DNA of 64,000 nt from Planctomycetota bacterium (lineage in GTDB: Bacteria > Planctomycetota > Phycisphaerae > UBA1845 > PWPN01): NCBI GenBank assembly GCA_022711465.1, contig JAKLEZ010000008.1, positions 1-64,000 of the forward strand, in the 5' to 3' direction. Shown piece by piece: positions 45,023 to 55,704 of the stretch (position 1 is the first letter of the stretch; each line of letters starts with the position of its first letter). The position numbers were made by a program, and so were the translations under genes. The notes beneath the pieces were generated by a model, which saw only the letters and a list, made by a program, of their open reading frames with translations, was not told the origin of the DNA and searched no databases.

Positions 45023-46531
45023 TTACCGTCGGTCGTTTCCCTCGTGGCCAGGGCGCCCGCCGGCTCTGCGTCTTGCGGTGGGCGGACGCTTCCCCGCGGC
45101 CACGTCCTCCTCAAAGACCTTCTTGCGGCGAAGGATGTGGTGGTAGTGTTGAGCGAACCGGTGAGCTTCATCGCGCACCTGCTGGAGAAGACGGAGGGCG
45201 GGATCATTGCGCTGCAGGCGGATAGGCTGGCTCCGGACCTGGATGAACAACTCCTCATCCCGCTTGGCCAGAGACACGACCATCGGTGGGCGGATGTCCA
45301 TATCGGCGAAGGCGGCCTGGGCGGCGTGAAGCTGGCCGAGCCCGCCGTCGATCAGGATCACATCCGGATACAGCTCCTCGCCCATGGCCGCATATCGGTA
45401 GCGGCGGTTGATTACCTCTCGAATCATCGCGCAGTCGTCGATGCCTTCGACGGTCCTGATCTTGAACCGCCGGTATCCGCTCTTGAACGGCTTGCCGTCG
45501 ATAAAACAGACCAGTGAACCGCATGATTCGCCGCCCTGCAGGTTGGCGATGTCGATCCCTTCGATGGTCCGCACCGACTGCTCCAGTTCGAGAATCCTGG
45601 TCAGCTTGGCCAGCCCGTCTCGAGGATCAATGTGAAAGACCTCCGGTTGAACGTGGGTCTCTGGATCTCCGGCCAGCGACAGCGACTCCATCGCCCGGAG
45701 TTGATCGCGAAGCCGAGCCGCCTTCTCGTACTCCCGAGCGGTGGCCGAATCTTCCATCTCCTTCTGAAGCTGCCGCAGAACCACGCTTCGTTTGGAGGCC
45801 AGGAACTTCTTGAAACGCTCGATGTCCTGGCGATAGTCGTCCCTGGACACCAAGGCCGCGCACGGGCCGGAGCATCGCTTGATCGCGTGCAGCAGGCAGG
45901 GACGAAAGTGACGGCGGCTTTCATCGCCTTCCACGATGTCCATCTCGCAGGTCCGGAAACGAAACACCTTCTGCAGGGCATTGACCGCTTCGCGCAGGCC
46001 GGCCGTTCCGACGAAGGGCCCGTAGAGCTTGCTGCCCTTGAGGCGGGGCTTGCGAGTAATATAGACGCCCGGGAAGTCGTCAGAGGTGGTGATTTCGAGA
46101 TACGGGAACGTCTTGTCGTCGCGGAGGCATTCGTTGTAGTACGGTTGAATGTCCTTGATCAGCCGGCTCTCGGTCAGGAGAGCATCAACCTCAGTCTCGC
46201 AATCCAGAAAATCGATGTCCGCCACCAGGCTAACCATCTGGACGATTTGTGGCCCGCGTGTGCGGAGCAGGTCGGCCGAACCCTGGAAGTAACTGCTCAC
46301 CCGGCTGCGAAGGTCCTTGGCCTTGCCCACATAGAGGACCCGACCCTGGACGTCTTTGAACAGATACACCCCGGGCGATTTCGGAAGATGCCGGAGCTTC
46401 GCCAGGAACGAGCCGCCCGCAGCCGCGTGCGCCCCCTGTGGATCACCGGCCCGGGACCGGCCGATCCGACCGTCCACCCCGCCCGGCCCTTCCTCGGGAG
46501 CAGGTTTCCGGTCGTCACACGAGTCGCCCAT
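45023..46531 (-). CDS. uvrC: Excinuclease ABC subunit C, lacking C-terminal HhH region
   Basis: Nucleotide-excision repair nuclease. The GIY-YIG domain begins SPGVYLFKDVQGRVLYVGKAKDLRSRVSSYF (about 51-80) and cuts 3' to the lesion. The Cys-rich segment, the UVR motif (ATAREYEKAARLRDQLRAME) for UvrB binding and the RNase H-like endonuclease domain (GIDIANLQGGESCGSLV, PDVILIDGGLGQL) follow. The protein stops at 502 residues after HHILRRKK with a basic tail; the usual pair of helix-hairpin-helix motifs is absent, and none of the three downstream minus frames encodes one. The first ~40 residues are not conserved, so an internal GTG could be the true start. A TATAAT at 46540-46545 lies just before ATG 46531. 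Confidence 0.9.
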   Translation of the reverse strand: MGDSCDDRKPAPEEGPGGVDGRIGRSRAGDPQGAHAAAGGSFLAKLRHLPKSPGVYLFKDVQGRVLYVGKAKDLRSRVSSYFQGSADLLRTRGPQIVQMVSLVADIDFLDCETEVDALLTESRLIKDIQPYYNECLRDDKTFPYLEITTSDDFPGVYITRKPRLKGSKLYGPFVGTAGLREAVNALQKVFRFRTCEMDIVEGDESRRHFRPCLLHAIKRCSGPCAALVSRDDYRQDIERFKKFLASKRSVVLRQLQKEMEDSATAREYEKAARLRDQLRAMESLSLAGDPETHVQPEVFHIDPRDGLAKLTRILELEQSVRTIEGIDIANLQGGESCGSLVCFIDGKPFKSGYRRFKIRTVEGIDDCAMIREVINRRYRYAAMGEELYPDVILIDGGLGQLHAAQAAFADMDIRPPMVVSLAKRDEELFIQVRSQPIRLQRNDPALRLLQQVRDEAHRFAQHYHHILRRKKVFEEDVAAGKRPPTARRRAGGRPGHEGNDRR

Positions 46532-46539
46532 AACCGCTT

Positions 46540-46545
46540 ATTATA
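46540..46545 (-). promoter_or_regulatory. Possible uvrC -10 element
   Basis: Perfect TATAAT on the minus strand, only about 8 bp before ATG 46531, with no recognisable -35. If used, the message would be nearly leaderless or uvrC would start further in. Confidence 0.35.
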
Positions 46546-46661
46546 GCCGGTCGCCCTCCCACCGCCCGGTCCCAGAAAAACCAGCCTCCACGAACACCTC
46601 GACCCGGGGCGGCGGCCATATCGTACATTCCCTGAGCGACTACTCCGGAGGTCGATGCACA

Positions 46662-48389
46662 GTGCCCGAGGACCCAGTCATCCTGCTGGCCTGCCCTTGC
46701 GAGGTCGAGCGAAAGCTGCTGAGGCATCTGCTGGACAACGATGGCTTCAGCGTTCGCGAGGCGATCGGGGCCACGGATACCTTGTCCGACGCCGTCAACC
46801 GGCCAGATCTCATCCTGCTGGACACACTGCTCTGGGAGAAGGCCGCCATCGGAACCGCCGCAACCCTTCGCCGCGATCCTCGCACCAGCATGATCCCCCT
46901 CATCCTCTTCGGCGAACCTCCGCCGGACGCAAACAGTTCGCCACCCAGGAGCGTCGCTTGGTTTCCCCGAAAGGGATTCTCCATCGAGCTGCTGCTCGAG
47001 ACGATCCGCACCCACCTGAGAAGCCGCGAGCCGTCGGCGCCGCCAGCCGCCAGTTCGGCAAACGTCCGCGTCACGACCACGGACGCCCATGTCGCCAGGC
47101 TGGACGAGAGTCCTGTTCGCCAGGCCATCCAGGCTCTGCCGCATCTGACCCCATTCGAGTTCAGTATTGCCGAGGCGATCACCACGAACTGCGCCCGCGT
47201 GCAGATCATCAACCACATCTCGGGCATCGTCTCCCGCGACCCCTCGCTGGCCGTGGCCCTCCTCGCACAGGCCAACGCGGCCAAGCCGGCAGAGTCGCCG
47301 CCCGTAACCAACGTCCCTGAAGCGGTCCGCATCCTCGGCAGCCGCCCGTTCTACGAGATGGTCGACCGAATCAGTCCGCTGACCCTCGATCCGGACAGCC
47401 CCTGGGATCCCGGGTACTTCTGGATCCACGGCGTGGCCACCGCACAGATCGCGGCCCTGCTCTCCAAGAGCCTCGGATTGTGCTCCCCGGGCGAGGCTGC
47501 CGCCGCGGGGTTGCTGCACGACCTGGGCTTTTTCGTCCTGGCGAACCATTTCCCGGCGTCCTTCGAGGCCCTCATCGCCGCCGAGCAGAACGCCGACACC
47601 CTCACCCCGGCCTGGGAGCAGTCGGTGATCGGCGTGGATCACGGCACGCTGGCCGCCTGGACGCTCGAGCGCTTTGAGCTGCCCCGAGCACTCCAGGAGG
47701 CCGTCGCTGCCCATCACGATCCGGTCCTGACGGCGCGCCAGATCTCCGGGTCGTCCCGTGTTCTGGCAATCATCGTGCAGGCCGCCGATCAACTGGCCGA
47801 CGCCTTGTACCCCGGCGACCCTCCGCTCGCGCCGCTCCGCCCGCTCGAACAGGCCTTCACCAAGGTGCTGGACCGAACCAACCAGGACTTCGCCAGGATT
47901 CTCGCCGCCGCCCGCCAGGTCTTCACCGACCTGCTGACCGAATTGCGATTCCTCTTCCCGCTTTCCGCCTCGCGCCCGTACTACTACGCGGACAAGCCAC
48001 TCGACCAGGTACTGTACCTGGCCCCCGGTGCTCCGACCTGGGACCTGATCAGGGCGTACCTGACTGTCCGGAGCAAGGCGGTGATCACCCGTTTCGCCGG
48101 CCTCAGCAATCTCACCGGCAGTGACCTGACCATGGTCGTCAATCTGGCCTATCGCCCCGGCACTACCACCCAGGTCGAGGCCCTCAGCTCGCTGGTGAGC
48201 ACCGGTTTCCTCAACGGACACAAGACCGTGATTCTCATGGCCGCTCCCCCACCGCAGGCGGTGATCGATCTGGTCCCCGACAGCTGCCGTTTCGTCACCT
48301 TGCCCTGCCAGGCCGCCCCCTGGGTCCGATGGCTGGCCGCGCCCATCTCGTCCGCTCCCCTCGCCGGCCCCAAACTCTGCGTCGCATAA
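46662..48389 (+). CDS. Receiver-like/HDOD domain signalling protein
   Basis: A 575-residue cytoplasmic protein. Residues 1-120 resemble a response-regulator receiver fold, with DLILLDTLLWE in the phospho-acceptor position and FPRKGFS replacing the usual Lys motif. An HDOD domain follows (about 150-370): FEFSIAEAITTN, the AGLLHDLGFFVLANHFP motif and HHDPVLTA; HDOD proteins are degenerate HD relatives. The C-terminal ~190 residues are not recognised. GTG 46662 is preferred: GGAGGT lies upstream and the longer frame to 46356 would overlap uvrC, which is transcribed in the opposite direction. The stop codon overlaps the terminator region of the 16S unit. Confidence 0.78.
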   Translation: MPEDPVILLACPCEVERKLLRHLLDNDGFSVREAIGATDTLSDAVNRPDLILLDTLLWEKAAIGTAATLRRDPRTSMIPLILFGEPPPDANSSPPRSVAWFPRKGFSIELLLETIRTHLRSREPSAPPAASSANVRVTTTDAHVARLDESPVRQAIQALPHLTPFEFSIAEAITTNCARVQIINHISGIVSRDPSLAVALLAQANAAKPAESPPVTNVPEAVRILGSRPFYEMVDRISPLTLDPDSPWDPGYFWIHGVATAQIAALLSKSLGLCSPGEAAAAGLLHDLGFFVLANHFPASFEALIAAEQNADTLTPAWEQSVIGVDHGTLAAWTLERFELPRALQEAVAAHHDPVLTARQISGSSRVLAIIVQAADQLADALYPGDPPLAPLRPLEQAFTKVLDRTNQDFARILAAARQVFTDLLTELRFLFPLSASRPYYYADKPLDQVLYLAPGAPTWDLIRAYLTVRSKAVITRFAGLSNLTGSDLTMVVNLAYRPGTTTQVEALSSLVSTGFLNGHKTVILMAAPPPQAVIDLVPDSCRFVTLPCQAAPWVRWLAAPISSAPLAGPKLCVA

Positions 48390-48420
48390 AAAAAACGAGC
48401 CGGCCGCAAAGCCGACTCGT
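48388..48420 (-). terminator. Rho-independent terminator of the 16S transcription unit
   Basis: On the minus strand a 10-bp stem (ACGAGTCGGC and GCCGGCTCGT, one G-U pair) with a 6-nt loop (48395-48420) is followed by eight T residues (48395-48388). It lies about 145 nt beyond the 16S 3' end and directly against the convergent HDOD gene, so the transcript ends here without 23S or 5S rRNA. Confidence 0.85.
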
Positions 48421-48433
48421 CTCGATATCAAGC

Positions 48434-48508
48434 AACAGTGTGTGCCACCGGCCGGGGGATTACTCCGTCCGGCGTTTCGGGCAGCAAGCCGTCCGATCCT
48501 GTAAACGT
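48434..48508 (-). other. 16S trailer arms of the processing stem
   Basis: Two trailer segments, 48434-48444 and 48500-48508, are exact complements of leader segments 50348-50358 and 50323-50331. They are nested in the correct order, so the precursor can close a stem around the 16S rRNA, as in RNase III-processed rRNA precursors. Confidence 0.6.
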
Positions 48509-48563
48509 TCTGACCTCAGATCCGCAGCGGCTCGAGGCCGCTTTGGAGATCTAGGTTATCCCC

Positions 48564-50141
<1,578 letters not shown>

Positions 50142-50322
50142 TATCGTTGCATCAGGCTGAACCCCTCGGACCCGTTAAGGCCCCAGTTCGCCAACCCGCT
50201 TGCTTCGATGGGTCTCTACACACCTTGCCAACCGATCTGTCTGGCTAGACCAGTTCGGTCGACTTGCGTTGTTTGAGCTGATCGCGCGCCACGTGGCAAA
50301 CCACGCGACGCCGATCACTCGT

Positions 50323-50358
50323 ACGTTTACACGGCGGTTGTTTGTGTCACACACTGTT
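50323..50358 (-). other. 16S leader arms of the processing stem
   Basis: Segments 50348-50358 (11 nt) and 50323-50331 (9 nt) are exact complements of trailer segments 48434-48444 and 48500-48508. The first pairing continues with three more base pairs past one mismatch. Confidence 0.6.
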
Positions 50359-50361
50359 CAC

Positions 50362-50373
50362 TTGTCAAAGAGC
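50362..50373 (-). promoter_or_regulatory. boxA-like rRNA antitermination site
   Basis: Minus-strand GCTCTTTGACAA differs by one base from the rRNA boxA core GCTCTTTAACAA. It lies in the leader downstream of the promoters, where NusB/NusE recruitment normally occurs. Confidence 0.6.
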
Positions 50374-50428
50374 TCAGGATCTTCTCGCACCGCGAGCGGC
50401 TTTCGCCTTCCCTCGACGCGAGCCCCTT

Positions 50429-50456
50429 ATCATAACAACCTTCAAAAGGCTGTCAA
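50429..50456 (-). promoter_or_regulatory. 16S rRNA promoter P2
   Basis: TTGACA (50456-50451), 16-nt spacer, TATGAT (50434-50429) on the minus strand. Transcription would start near 50422, giving a leader of about 280 nt before the mature 16S. Confidence 0.75.
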
Positions 50457-50490
50457 CCCCTTCCGCCGGCAGTTTCTCGGGATTCTCGAG

Positions 50491-50518
50491 ATTATCTCAA
50501 ACCCTTGTCCACCAGCAA
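50491..50518 (-). promoter_or_regulatory. Weaker candidate promoter upstream of 16S
   Basis: TTGCTG (50518-50513), 16-nt spacer, GATAAT (50496-50491) on the minus strand, between P1 and P2. The -35 is a partial match. Confidence 0.3.
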
Positions 50519-50686
50519 CTTAGTCGAGCTATGGCGAAAAAAAGAGCCGGTTCGCTTCGCCTTGCCGCGGCACCTTCTCACGGGCAGTTTCAAACCCGGG
50601 TGTATCACCCGAGCACCACCCCAGGCCGCGGGACCAAGAAAAAACCAACCGGTTCGTCCACCCACAACACCAACTGGGCAACAGTC

Positions 50687-50715
50687 TATATATCACCAGA
50701 TCCCACGCCTGTCAA
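50687..50715 (-). promoter_or_regulatory. 16S rRNA promoter P1
   Basis: TTGACA (50715-50710), ideal 17-nt spacer, TATATA (50692-50687) on the minus strand. With P2 it forms the tandem promoter arrangement common for rRNA genes. Confidence 0.72.
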
Positions 50716-50847
50716 GTCGGCACCGCCATTATTGGGCATGCCCCTCGCCCCACCCGTCCGCGACGGCCAAAGCCCTACGCTCACTCCCCGCTTTCACCCC
50801 CCACGTTTCCCGCCGGCGACTCGACGCAGATGCCAACCCGGCGCCAG

Positions 50848-51993
50848 TCACGGATGAACCGTAAGCGACACGCGGGTCTCGGGTGACGACTGACGAGAAA
50901 CCACCTGGGCTACGATGGCCGTCACCATCCCATCGATGGCCATGGCTACCCCTTCCGGATTCCCTTCGAAGATGTCCTCCGGAGTGCCCGCATCTCCGCT
51001 GATCCGGATGGCCACATTGACCGGAATCGACCCCAGGAACGGGACCCCCAGGCCGGCTGCAGCTCGCTCCGCTCCGCCCTTGCCGAACAGGTCGTACGCC
51101 TGGCCGGTGTCGGGAGCGATGAAGTAGCTCATGTTCTCAACCACACCGAGGACCTCGACGTTGAGCTGCTGATACATGCGCGCCGCCCGGACCGCATCCA
51201 GCAGGGCCACATCCTGCGGCGTGCAGACCACCACCGCACCGGTCATCGGAATCGACTGCGACAAGGTCAGCGGCACGTCGCCCGTACCCGGCGGCAGATC
51301 CACGATGAGGTAGTCGAGTTCGCCCCACTCGACCTGGCCGAGAAACTGGCGAATGGTGCCGTGGATCATCGGCCCGCGCCAGACGACAGCCTGCTGCGGC
51401 CCAATCAGAAAGCCGATGCTCATCACCTTGAGCCCGTGAGCCCGGACCGGGTGGATGCGATCGCCGACCAGTCCCGGGCGCTGGTCTTCGACGCCGAGCA
51501 TCTTGGGGATGGACGGCCCGTAGACGTCCGCGTCAAGCAGGCCGACCTTGGCCCCTCGGCGAGCCAACCCCACCGCGGCCAATACGCTGATCGTACTCTT
51601 ACCCACACCGCCCTTGCCCGCGCCGACGGCCACCACGCTGCGGACATCCGGCAAGCTGACCTGCTCGGCAACACCCGGCACCTGGTGACCCGCAGCCAAG
51701 CTATGAGCATGCCCGCAGGTCTGCCCGCCGCCGGGAGCACTGAACTCCACCGCCACCCCTCTGACGCCGCCGAGGGTACGCACGGCAGCCTCGATGTCGC
51801 TGCGGATACGGTCCTTGAGCGGGCAGGCCGGCGTGGTCAGCTCGACATGCACCCGCACCTCACCGTCAGCCACGGTTACGTCCCTGACCATGTTGAGCGA
51901 TACGAGATCTTGGTGCAGTTCCGGATCGTTCACCGTACGCAAAACGTCAACGACCCGCTCGCGCGTCACCAGCTTGCCCTTGAACAACCCCAT
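50848..51993 (-). CDS. Mrp/NBP35-family ATP-binding protein
   Basis: P-loop NTPase of the Mrp/ApbC group, involved in iron-sulfur cluster carriage in characterised members. Residues 1-85 form a MIP18 (DUF59) domain with VNDPELHQDLVSLNMVRD and TTPACPLKD. The deviant Walker A GKGGVGKS is at 126-133; LLDADVYGPSIPKMLG, YLIVDLPPGTGD and VENMSYF follow as in the family. The CxxC that binds the cluster in most members (ENMSxFxCPxC) is replaced by IAPDTG, a variant also known elsewhere, so cluster binding may differ. ATG 51993 is preferred over a longer frame to 52098 because GGAAGG precedes it and family homology starts there. Confidence 0.88.
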   Translation of the reverse strand: MGLFKGKLVTRERVVDVLRTVNDPELHQDLVSLNMVRDVTVADGEVRVHVELTTPACPLKDRIRSDIEAAVRTLGGVRGVAVEFSAPGGGQTCGHAHSLAAGHQVPGVAEQVSLPDVRSVVAVGAGKGGVGKSTISVLAAVGLARRGAKVGLLDADVYGPSIPKMLGVEDQRPGLVGDRIHPVRAHGLKVMSIGFLIGPQQAVVWRGPMIHGTIRQFLGQVEWGELDYLIVDLPPGTGDVPLTLSQSIPMTGAVVVCTPQDVALLDAVRAARMYQQLNVEVLGVVENMSYFIAPDTGQAYDLFGKGGAERAAAGLGVPFLGSIPVNVAIRISGDAGTPEDIFEGNPEGVAMAIDGMVTAIVAQVVSRQSSPETRVSLTVHP

Positions 51994-52110
51994 GGTGAGA
52001 CCTTCCCGGTTGGATAATCGATCCTGCCGGGGCCGACGACGCTCGCCGGTTTCCACATCCGGCAGAGTGACTATAGGGGGCGAATGCGAGCGTTTCAATC
52101 GGCCGGCCTG

Positions 52111-53058
52111 CTACTTCGAGACCGGAGCGCGGGCTGCCCGGGCGATGCCCCGAAGCCGCAACCAGTCGGCGCAGTGCCCCGGCCAGGTGGCGAGCACCGG
52201 GTCGGGCGGGCCCTTCATCGCTCCCAGGCCGAATCCGTGGGGGCCTTTCTCGTAGATGTGCATCTCCGCGGGCACGCCAGCCTTGCGCAGCGCCAGGTAG
52301 AAGAGAATGCTGTTTTCCGGGGGCACCCCGGCATCCTCGTTGCTGTGGACCAGGAACGTGGGAGGAGTCCGGGCGGTTACCTGCTTCTCGTTGGACATGC
52401 TCTGGATCAGCTTCGGATCCGGATTCTCGCCCAGCAGGTTGCGTTTCGAGCCGCTGTGCATCGTCGGTTCGGTGAAGGTGATCACCGGATACACCAGGAT
52501 CGCGGCGTCCGGCCGGCAACTGACCCGCTCGATCGGATCGGAAGCCTGGGGGTCGCCGTCGTCAAAGTGCGTGGCCGCGGTCGAAGCCAGATGCCCGCCG
52601 GCGGAGAAGCCGATCACCCCGATCTTCTTCGCGTCGACACCCCACTCGGCACCGCGGGCCCGCACCGTGCGAATGGCCCGCTGGACATCCTGCATCATGG
52701 CCGGATGCCGATAGCGCGGAGCAAGCCGGTACTTCAGGATGAAGGCGGCCACGCCCATGGAGTTGAGCCATTCGGCCACCTGCTTGCCCTCATGGTCCAT
52801 GGCCAGCATCACATACGCCCCGCCCGGGCAGACGACTACCGCCCCGCCAGTTGCCTTGTCCCTGGGCGGCAGGCAAACGGTCAGCGACGGCTTGTCGGCG
52901 TCTTCCATCCCCACCGCTCCTGGAGCGCCGTTTGGCCAGAGAAGCTCCACTCTGGATTCCGCCGGGACCGAGGAGGCCGGTTCCTGGGCCCATGCCCCGT
53001 GAGAACCGCCAAGAGCCACCAGACCGACCACAACCATACACGCAATGTTCGTTCGCAT
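52111..53058 (-). CDS. Secreted alpha/beta-hydrolase, esterase-like
   Basis: A 315-residue exported hydrolase related to the BD-FAE/acetyl-xylan esterase type. The N-terminal 24 residues are a signal peptide (MRTNIACMVVVGLVALGG, cleavage after WAQ or AWA). The oxyanion region is CPGGAYVMLAMDHEG, the nucleophile is in GFSAGGHLAS, the acid in HSNEDAGVPP and the His in KGPHGFGLG, so the triad is complete. ATG 53058 is preceded by GAGAGG; a longer frame to 53097 is less likely. It is probably involved in deacetylation or side-chain removal from polysaccharides, in line with other glycan genes here; the substrate is not known. Confidence 0.85.
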   Translation of the reverse strand: MRTNIACMVVVGLVALGGSHGAWAQEPASSVPAESRVELLWPNGAPGAVGMEDADKPSLTVCLPPRDKATGGAVVVCPGGAYVMLAMDHEGKQVAEWLNSMGVAAFILKYRLAPRYRHPAMMQDVQRAIRTVRARGAEWGVDAKKIGVIGFSAGGHLASTAATHFDDGDPQASDPIERVSCRPDAAILVYPVITFTEPTMHSGSKRNLLGENPDPKLIQSMSNEKQVTARTPPTFLVHSNEDAGVPPENSILFYLALRKAGVPAEMHIYEKGPHGFGLGAMKGPPDPVLATWPGHCADWLRLRGIARAARAPVSK

Positions 53059-53112
53059 GATCCTCTCGCTTGCTAATGACAATCCGTAACCTGGCATTCG
53101 TACCCACGCGAT

Positions 53113-55704
53113 TCAGCCACCCACCGCTGGCCGTGTGGCCAGATCTGCTTCGATGATCGATCGCAGCAGGACGAACTCGAGGTCGAAGACCCGCCTGAGT
53201 TCGGCGCTCGGCACCACGTCGCCGGTGACCCCCATCTGGGCATCGCTGAAACGCGAACCGAAACCGACAACCGTCACCGTGCCCCGACCGTAGCTTACAC
53301 GGGCGGCGACCGGCCTGCCATGGAGCGTGACGAACGGATCACCGCCAGCTACCGCGGCCGCAGATTGGACTGCGACTTCAGTGGGCCAGCCCTTGGGAGT
53401 CACCAGCGTCCCACGGCCGACGTCCGCGTGAACAACCTCCATCTTGTACGGCCCCAAGAGCCGGTTGGCGGTGGAGTTCGTGTTCTTCGGGGAGTCGATG
53501 ATCAGCAGCTTGCCACCGCTGCGCACGTAGCTGCTGAACTGGTCCTGCACCCGGCGGCTGACCTGGACATGGGGATAGAACAGCACAACCAGGTCACCGT
53601 CGAAGACGTCGTCCCGCGTGGTTCGCTGCGTGAAGTATCCCAGTCGCAGTATCCACCGCTCGAAAATGCCGAAACCGTCGTCCGCAGCACTGATGAAGCC
53701 CCCCTTCGAGAGCGGCCCCCTGCAGTACGTACGATCGATGGCTACTCGTACCATCGGCCCCGCCGGCTTGGGGAGCGGCATCTGCCCACGCTGCACAAAG
53801 CCAACCGCGGTTCCGGTGGCCGCCCAGCTCAGCATGCCGGCCGCGGCGAGCGGCAGCCAGGTGCCCGATCGACCCCGAACCAGGAGAACACAGATGACCG
53901 CCGAAACCGCACCGCCCAGCGTCAGCGGCCAGCGGGGATCGGGCTGCGTCTCACGGTGATTCAACCATTCGATCATCCCCAGCATGAGCTCCGGCTTGCC
54001 TCGCTCGAAGGCGGCGAAGTTGGAGAAGATGGTTGAATCCGTGAATGCCAGTACCCGCCCAGCGCCGCTTCTTGTCGACCAGAGTTGGATGAAAGCACCG
54101 TAGCGCCCCTCGGCCCGGTCTTCGATCTGCGGGTAGAAGTTGCTGGCGTGATAGTCGGCCGGCAGGCTTTTCAGGCCGGTCGAGCGAATGACCGCTCGGC
54201 CGCCGCTTCCGGACGGCGCGATCGAACACGAGACGGCGAAGTCCATCTCCCTGAGGTGCTGAACAACGGGATGCGGAAAAACGGATGGAACGTAGCCCTG
54301 CTCGAATGGACTCGCCGAAATGCGAAACAGGCAGTCGTACCGATAGCGGAATCCGAACCGCTCGGCGACTTGATTGAGGTACGTGCCGGTCCCGAACACG
54401 TTGGTGTGCTCGCCGATCAGCAACACGCCGCCGCCGCCCTGTACGAATCGGCCAATCGCCTCGACTTCGCCCGGATTCCCCTTGTCCGTGTACGACTTGG
54501 TCGGTGTCTTCAGCACCAGGACATCACAGTTCCGCAGCGCCTCGTCGCTGATCGGCGACTCGAGGCGACCCATGTCATAGAACCGGGAGAGATAGTCGTA
54601 GACGCACGCGTAGTTGTAACCTGACTCGTGGCCGTACCATTCGGTGTCGTAGGGCCGGTCGGTACGCTCCCACTGAGAGTGATACTCGTCGACCAGAACG
54701 CGACCGGCCTTGCGCTCGCCGACCGGGCTCCAGACCGTCGCGGCCGTCAAGAGAATCACCGACACGATACCAAAAAGAACGGCCCCGAGACCACGCGGCC
54801 AGCCAGCGCCGGGCCCCTTGGCCGGGGCAATCCCTGGACGATCCTTCCTGGCCGACTCGGGGCGGACATCCACGAAGCACCAGAACAGCACGACGGGAGG
54901 AATGAGCAGCAGCATATGTACCCAGGGACTCCAGAACTGCTTGGTCAGACCCAGGTCAGCATCGTAGTCGGTACGCAGCGCTCGATGGAGGAAGATCGTA
55001 ATCAGCAGGCCGGCCCGTACCGGCAGCCAGACGGCCAGACACACAGCCAGCCGCAACATGGCCAAGGCCAGCGCCTTCCCGCGCGTGCCCGCCTCGAGTC
55101 GACCCGACCTCACAGCCAACAGCGCGAATCCACCTGCCAGCAGACACAGGGTGGCAGGATCGATCAGCAGTTCCCACGTCGCCCCGAGCATGTGCGTTCG
55201 CCGCATCGTTCCCAACGCAACGTCCGCTTGCGTGGCCGCCGCATCTGCCCCGGCCAGTGATGCGATCGCAGCCAGCACTCGCGGCAGAGGCGACGGAAGA
55301 TCGTGTGAGCGCGAGGTCAGGACTTCATATACCAGCAAGACGAGTTGCTGGGTGAGCACGACAAGCCCCGCTGCGAGTCCGGCGCCGCCCAGGCCTCGCC
55401 TCACAACACCGGGCAACGGAAGCAGAACGAATACCGAGCCCACGGCCAGCAGGATCGGGGCCAACCCAAGCGGGAGCGGGCTGCTCTCCAGGCGCGGCAG
55501 CAGCAGCCCGAAGCACACCAGGAGCATGAGCAGCGCCAGTGTGGCCTGTCCCCGCCGCGGGATCCGATCGGTCACTCCGACCAGGAAGAGCGAACCCAAA
55601 ACCACGGCGCACAGCCAAGGAAACGGACGCGCCGATTCATAGTAATCCTGGCCCAGCAGCCAGGAGCCACTCAGTACGGCCAGGCCGACCCAGGCCAGTC
55701 TCAT
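53113..55704 (-). CDS. DUF4350-like polytopic membrane protein (second of a coupled pair)
   Basis: An 863-residue protein with about eight N-terminal membrane helices (residues ~5-320), a soluble domain (~335-590) with the RYDCLF and GGGGVLLIGEHTNVFG blocks, a second helical stretch (~600-660) and another soluble domain with the SGGKLLIIDSP block. The soluble parts resemble the flavodoxin/glutamine-amidotransferase-like fold of DUF4350/GldG-type proteins that accompany ABC transporters. ATG 55704 overlaps the upstream stop in ATGA with GGAGGG before it, so translation is coupled. The paralogue upstream has the same layout. Biochemical role unknown. Confidence 0.72.
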   Translation of the reverse strand: MRLAWVGLAVLSGSWLLGQDYYESARPFPWLCAVVLGSLFLVGVTDRIPRRGQATLALLMLLVCFGLLLPRLESSPLPLGLAPILLAVGSVFVLLPLPGVVRRGLGGAGLAAGLVVLTQQLVLLVYEVLTSRSHDLPSPLPRVLAAIASLAGADAAATQADVALGTMRRTHMLGATWELLIDPATLCLLAGGFALLAVRSGRLEAGTRGKALALAMLRLAVCLAVWLPVRAGLLITIFLHRALRTDYDADLGLTKQFWSPWVHMLLLIPPVVLFWCFVDVRPESARKDRPGIAPAKGPGAGWPRGLGAVLFGIVSVILLTAATVWSPVGERKAGRVLVDEYHSQWERTDRPYDTEWYGHESGYNYACVYDYLSRFYDMGRLESPISDEALRNCDVLVLKTPTKSYTDKGNPGEVEAIGRFVQGGGGVLLIGEHTNVFGTGTYLNQVAERFGFRYRYDCLFRISASPFEQGYVPSVFPHPVVQHLREMDFAVSCSIAPSGSGGRAVIRSTGLKSLPADYHASNFYPQIEDRAEGRYGAFIQLWSTRSGAGRVLAFTDSTIFSNFAAFERGKPELMLGMIEWLNHRETQPDPRWPLTLGGAVSAVICVLLVRGRSGTWLPLAAAGMLSWAATGTAVGFVQRGQMPLPKPAGPMVRVAIDRTYCRGPLSKGGFISAADDGFGIFERWILRLGYFTQRTTRDDVFDGDLVVLFYPHVQVSRRVQDQFSSYVRSGGKLLIIDSPKNTNSTANRLLGPYKMEVVHADVGRGTLVTPKGWPTEVAVQSAAAVAGGDPFVTLHGRPVAARVSYGRGTVTVVGFGSRFSDAQMGVTGDVVPSAELRRVFDLEFVLLRSIIEADLATRPAVGG

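Larger units (their letters stand above)
50142..50847 (-). other. Leader and promoter region of the 16S gene
   Basis: About 700 bp between the Mrp-family gene stop and the 16S 5' end. It holds tandem promoters (50687-50715, 50429-50456, weaker 50491-50518), a boxA-like element, a strong hairpin around 50277-50317 and the leader arms of the processing stem. Short frames here are not genes. Confidence 0.7.

Noticed and set aside
46356..46661. Longer start for the receiver-HDOD protein
   Set aside because: Would overlap divergent uvrC and is Pro/Arg-rich noise; GTG 46662 has a good ribosome site and domain start.
50361..50370. TTGACA in the 16S leader as a promoter -35
   Set aside because: No -10 at the right distance; it is better explained as part of the boxA-like element.
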